Positions 5,571 through 8,403 of a stretch of DNA of 8,403 bases are shown here, in pieces. Position 1 is the stretch's first letter. Every line of letters begins with the position of its first letter. A model generated the notes under the pieces. The model searched no databases. It saw nothing but the letters and a program-made list of their open reading frames with translations, and was not told the DNA's origin. The position numbers were made by a program, and so were the translations under genes. The stretch covers positions 1-8,403 of the forward strand of contig JAHFJK010000050.1 in assembly GCA_023245915.1 (NCBI GenBank), written 5' to 3'. This stretch comes from Candidatus Doudnabacteria bacterium. GTDB lineage: Bacteria > Patescibacteriota > Doudnabacteria > UBA920.

Positions 5571-6474
5571 TCCGGATGGTTTGAGCAACTTGCTGGGGAC
5601 TTAAACCATATTTTTCCCTGAGGTATCTTTGACTGCCAATCACGTGCGGATATTCGTCCGGCACTCCTAAACGTTTGAATTTCACTTTTAAATTATTTTC
5701 TGCTAAAATTTCTGCAACAGCGCTGCCAAGCCCGCCGATTACGCTGTGCTCTTCCAAAGTTACTATGGCTTTGGTTTCTTTGGCCGCTTCAATGATTGCC
5801 GATTGGTCTATTGGTTTAATAGTGTGCATGCTAATCACGCCGCAGTCAACCCCCTGCTCTTTCAACAGTTTGCCGGCTTCTACCGCGTTTTGCAATAGAT
5901 TACTGGTGGCGATGATAGTCGCGTCTTTTCCATTTTGTACGATAACCGCCTTGCCAATTTTAAAATTTTTCAACCGGGGATTAACAACAGGTTCACCCGC
6001 CTTACCGAGACGCAAATACATTGGCCCTTTATGTTTTACCGATGCCTTAGTCGCGAATTTAACTTCCAAAGGGTCCCCCGGACACACTACGGTCATGTTG
6101 GGTAGGCTGCGCATTATTGATATATCCTCTAAAGCATGATGAGTAGAGCCGTATAAACTATAAGAAAACCCCGCGCCCACCCCCACGATTTTTACATTTA
6201 AATTCTGGTAACAAATATCATCCTTAACATATTCAAATGGCCTCATCGTAGCAAACGGAATAATGGAATATACATAAACTTTTTTTCCCGAAAGAGCGAG
6301 GCCTGCGGCCATGCCAAGCATATTTTGCTCGGAAACGCCGGCGTTTAAATACTGGTTAGGCAAAACGTCGCGAAATTCCTCCAAAGCCATAAAACCCAAA
6401 TCCCCGGTAATTAAAAAAATGTCCCGGTCTTGTTTGGCTTCTTCAATCAAGGTTTTTACAAAAGTTTTTCGCAT
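5548..6474 (-). CDS. Split transketolase, C-terminal subunit
   Basis: 308 residues, the usual size of the C-terminal half of split transketolases (PYR domain plus C-terminal domain). The ThDP-activating glutamate is Glu49 in NAGVSEQNMLGMAAGLAL (44-61). Further marks are FATMRPFEYVKDDI (74-87, standing in for the 'TF..F..R..dqi' motif), YGSTHHALEDISIMRSLPNM (108-127, with His112/His113 near the cofactor), and the C-terminal domain LEEHSVIGGLGSAVAEIL (240-257). Together with the N-terminal subunit encoded 3 nt upstream it should form an alpha2beta2 enzyme that moves two-carbon ketol units using ThDP and Mg. Placement inside a nucleotide-sugar locus suggests a dedicated substrate, perhaps a keto sugar nucleotide. 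Ordinary pentose-phosphate transketolase activity is the alternative. The ATG at 6472-6474 has no clear Shine-Dalgarno. Confidence 0.92.
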   Translation of the reverse strand: MRKTFVKTLIEEAKQDRDIFLITGDLGFMALEEFRDVLPNQYLNAGVSEQNMLGMAAGLALSGKKVYVYSIIPFATMRPFEYVKDDICYQNLNVKIVGVGAGFSYSLYGSTHHALEDISIMRSLPNMTVVCPGDPLEVKFATKASVKHKGPMYLRLGKAGEPVVNPRLKNFKIGKAVIVQNGKDATIIATSNLLQNAVEAGKLLKEQGVDCGVISMHTIKPIDQSAIIEAAKETKAIVTLEEHSVIGGLGSAVAEILAENNLKVKFKRLGVPDEYPHVIGSQRYLREKYGLSPQQVAQTIRNVISKRN

Positions 6475-6477
6475 AAT

Positions 6478-7287
6478 TTATAATTCCGCTAAGGCTTTGC
6501 TTAACTTTGCCTCATCTAAATTAAAATAATGCCATTCCAAAGTATTTTCCATAAAACTTACGCCTTTGCCTTTTATGGTGTGGGCAATAATAGCCGTGGG
6601 GCCGGACTTATGGGCTTTAGCGCGTTTAAACGCGGCTAAAATTTGACGGAAATCATGGCCATTAATTTCAATTACGTTCCAGCCAAAATCCTGCCACTTC
6701 TTTACCAACGGCTCTAAATCCATAACTTCTTTTACTGTGCCAAAGCTTTGGATTTTGTTGTAATCCACTACAAGGGTTAAATTATTCAGCTTAAAATTTG
6801 GGGCGGCTAAAGCAGCCTCCCAAGTGGCGCCTTCGTCGCATTCACCATCGCTAATCATGGTCACAACCCTATTTAAGCGTTTTTGTTTTTTAAAGCCATA
6901 AGCCAAACCCACGGCTGTGGGAAAGCCATGTCCCAGTGAACCTGTGCTCGATTCAATTCCCGGCTGGGCATTGAGTACGGGGTGCCCGGCCAAGGTCGTG
7001 CCGTCCTTAAAGTATTTAAGCAAAATGTTTTTCGAAAAATAAGCTTTTAGCGCCAATGTCGCGTAAAGTCCTAAACAACCGTGGCCTTTGCTCAAAATAA
7101 AAATATCCCGCTTTGGGTCTTTGGGTTTTTTTGGGTTGATGTTTAGGATGCCAAAATACAGCGCGACAATTACATCCACAGTAGAAAGAGCCGAGCCAAT
7201 ATGCGCTGACCTGCCTTTAAAAGCCGCGGTCAAAAGCAGTTTTCTGACCTCTCTGGCCTTATTTTTAAAAAAAGAAATTTTTGGCAT
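6478..7287 (-). CDS. Split transketolase, N-terminal (ThDP/Mg-binding) subunit
   Basis: 269 residues, the normal size for the N-terminal half. Marks in order: AHIGSALSTVDVIVALYFGI (28-47, with His29 in the 'GHpG..LS' position), SKGHGCLGLYATLAL (66-80), IESSTGSLGHGFPTAVGLAYG (111-131), and the ThDP/Mg motif SDGECDEGATWEAALAA (146-162, with Asp147) ending at VDYNK (174-178, with Asn177). A late HTIKGKGVSFMEN (236-248) is also typical. The only deviation in the GDG motif is Ser for the first Gly. The ATG at 7285-7287 overlaps the TAA of the upstream SDR by one base (TAATG), and the stop is 3 nt before the C-terminal subunit. All three are therefore likely co-translated. The active site is completed by Glu49 of the partner subunit. 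Confidence 0.93.
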   Translation of the reverse strand: MPKISFFKNKAREVRKLLLTAAFKGRSAHIGSALSTVDVIVALYFGILNINPKKPKDPKRDIFILSKGHGCLGLYATLALKAYFSKNILLKYFKDGTTLAGHPVLNAQPGIESSTGSLGHGFPTAVGLAYGFKKQKRLNRVVTMISDGECDEGATWEAALAAPNFKLNNLTLVVDYNKIQSFGTVKEVMDLEPLVKKWQDFGWNVIEINGHDFRQILAAFKRAKAHKSGPTAIIAHTIKGKGVSFMENTLEWHYFNLDEAKLSKALAEL

Positions 7288-8177
7288 TAGCTGTCAAATA
7301 ATAATTTTGATTTATCAATCTCACTTAAATGCTCTTCATACCAATTATAAAGCTCTTTTATGGACGTGTCCAAAGGGGTGAATTTCAAATCCGGCATTTC
7401 GCGCATAAGCCTGGAATTGTCGCAGGTGTATTCCCTGTTCCATCCTGGGGTTTTTATTGCGATATCCAATTTTTTTCCCGCGATGCTTTCAATTTTTGCC
7501 GCCAATTCCGAAAGACTTACGGGCTGGCCTGTCCCGACATTATAGCTTTTTTCTTTGGCAGGATTATTTAAAAAATATTCCGCTACTTTTGCAAAATCGT
7601 CTACAAATAAATATTCAAATTTCACATCCTGGACAATAATTATTGGCAAACTAAGCAAAGCGCGGCAAACGGCGTTGGAAATAAAGCGCGTGGCGTAATC
7701 TTCATATTTGCCGTAAACGCCAAACAATCTTAAATCTACAATATTCTCGGCGCTTTCAATAAATTTGGAACATTCAAATTTATAGGCGCCATAAGGGTCG
7801 GCCGGCACGCGTTTGCCAAATTCTTCTTCCTTAACCAAAACCAAATCCCGTCTTTTATCATAAACTGCTCCGCTGCCGCAAAAAATCATTTTGCCAAAAT
7901 ACTGCCTGCAATTGGCCAGATTGTAAAACATTTGCAAATTTTTGTTGGTTGACGCGGCGTCGCTATTTTTACCGCGGACAACGCCAACGGCCGCGGTGTG
8001 GATAACCGCGTCCACGCGATTTTGGCGGAGGAAAGTTTCTACAGATTTAGCATCCAGCAAATCCAATTCCCTGTGCGTGGGCAAAAGCAAATCAAACTTG
8101 CCGGTTAAATATTCCGCCAGGTTCCTGCCTAAAAAACCTTTTGCGCCGGTGATAAAAACTTTTACTCCATTAGACAT
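7287..8177 (-). CDS. NAD(P)-dependent SDR, nucleotide-sugar reductase/epimerase
   Basis: 296 residues from the ATG at 8175-8177. Longer starts exist (ATG at 8226-8228, TTG at 8235-8237), but they add a low-complexity, lysine/asparagine-rich stretch before the usual SDR opening, and none has a good Shine-Dalgarno. Visible motifs are ITGAKGFLGRNLAEYL (9-24, with G11, G14 and G17), HRELDLLD (35-42), VIHTAAVGV (58-66), the catalytic Ser region FCGSGAVYD (99-107), and Tyr129/Lys133 in DPYGAYKFECSKFIE. NVGTGQPVSLSELA (213-226) and the C-terminal WY are also family features. The LDLLD segment and YGAYK resemble GDP-fucose synthase and dTDP-4-dehydrorhamnose-reductase-type enzymes, which reduce or epimerise 4-keto sugars. 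It ends in the TAATG overlap with the transketolase gene, tying the two functionally. The exact substrate is unknown; reduction of a keto group made in this pathway is my inference. Confidence 0.85.
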   Translation of the reverse strand: MSNGVKVFITGAKGFLGRNLAEYLTGKFDLLLPTHRELDLLDAKSVETFLRQNRVDAVIHTAAVGVVRGKNSDAASTNKNLQMFYNLANCRQYFGKMIFCGSGAVYDKRRDLVLVKEEEFGKRVPADPYGAYKFECSKFIESAENIVDLRLFGVYGKYEDYATRFISNAVCRALLSLPIIIVQDVKFEYLFVDDFAKVAEYFLNNPAKEKSYNVGTGQPVSLSELAAKIESIAGKKLDIAIKTPGWNREYTCDNSRLMREMPDLKFTPLDTSIKELYNWYEEHLSEIDKSKLLFDS

Positions 8178-8261
8178 AATTTTAAAATTTTGCAGACAAT
8201 TTTCATTTTTTTTATCCTTGCCCGACATCAGAAACAAAACTCATCAGATGTCTAACCGGCT

Positions 8262-8403
8262 TCATACCTCAATTTTATCTATGAATATTTTTTTCACGTA
8301 CTGTTTGGGCGAAGAAAAATATTCCTCAAAAGTTGCGTAACCGTTTTTTACAATTTCTTTTTGTTTTTTTTCGTCGCCCAAAATTAATTCCACCTTTTCC
8401 AGA
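8262..8403 (-). CDS. C-terminal end of a probable glycosyltransferase (cut by right edge)
   Basis: Only the last 46 codons are in the window (frame from 8402, TGA at 8262-8264). The stretch GDEKKQKEIVKNGYATFEEYF (residues 9-29 of the visible part) resembles the C-terminal helix of GT4-like or CgeB-like glycosyltransferases, where an 'I..nGy..f...fs' pattern follows the donor domain. The match is short and the catalytic parts are outside, so the product name is tentative. It is upstream of the SDR gene by 84 nt (33 nt if that gene starts at 8228) on the same strand, so it may belong to the same operon. Confidence 0.5.
   Translation of the reverse strand, partial: LEKVELILGDEKKQKEIVKNGYATFEEYFSSPKQYVKKIFIDKIEV

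Noticed and set aside
5571..5588. Upstream TTG start for the Nudix gene
   Set aside because: The ATG at 5568-5570 gives a shorter overlap with the transketolase gene and uses a standard start codon. Neither start has a convincing Shine-Dalgarno, so some doubt remains.
8178..8237. Longer N-terminus for the SDR gene (TTG at 8237 or ATG at 8228)
   Set aside because: The added residues are polar low-complexity sequence not expected before the SDR beta-strand and GxxGxxG, and no ribosome-binding site supports these starts.
1..8403. tRNA, rRNA, CRISPR, transposase or toxin-antitoxin elements
   Set aside because: I looked for direct-repeat arrays, cloverleaf-like segments, transposase motifs and small paired ORFs and found none that could be supported.

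Overview
The window reads as part of a surface-polysaccharide (O-antigen or capsule-like) biosynthesis locus from a bacterium with moderate GC and standard stop codons. Nearly all genes lie on the minus strand, so the locus runs from right to left. Most genes have weak or unrecognisable Shine-Dalgarno sequences and very tight junctions (1-nt overlap, 3-nt gaps). The AT-rich, compact style and the gene set would fit an uncultivated lineage such as Patescibacteria/CPR. That placement is a low-confidence impression, because no marker gene is present.

Right block (8403 to 5106, minus strand): the C-terminal end of a probable glycosyltransferase, an SDR-type nucleotide-sugar reductase/epimerase, a split transketolase (N-terminal ThDP/Mg-binding half, then C-terminal half), and a small Nudix hydrolase resembling GDP-mannose mannosyl hydrolase. 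From the SDR to the Nudix gene, the genes overlap or are separated by 3 nt and look like one transcription unit.

Intergenic spacer (5105 to 4798, about 300 bp): this is the most structured part of the window. It holds a short hairpin, a perfect 17-bp inverted repeat, and a tiny plus-strand transcription unit with its own promoter-like boxes, a canonical AAGGAGG, a 22-codon reading frame and a textbook intrinsic terminator. A divergent minus-strand promoter candidate abuts the plus-strand one back to back and would drive the left block.

Left block (4797 to 1, minus strand): an RfbH/ColD-type PLP enzyme whose catalytic lysine is replaced by histidine (a sugar 3-dehydratase rather than an aminotransferase), a family 2 glycosyltransferase, a CDP-glucose-4,6-dehydratase-like SDR, a GT4 glycosyltransferase, and the N-terminal part of another glycosyltransferase cut by the left edge.

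Taken together, the 4,6-dehydratase and the 3-dehydratase suggest synthesis of a nucleotide-linked 3,6-dideoxy-4-keto sugar, which the glycosyltransferases would then place in a glycan. The adjacent ThDP-dependent transketolase pair and SDR reductase raise the possibility of a two-carbon-branched 3,6-dideoxy sugar. This would parallel yersiniose, but with a transketolase-type enzyme instead of the YerE-type enzyme. That is a hypothesis from gene context, not something the sequence proves.
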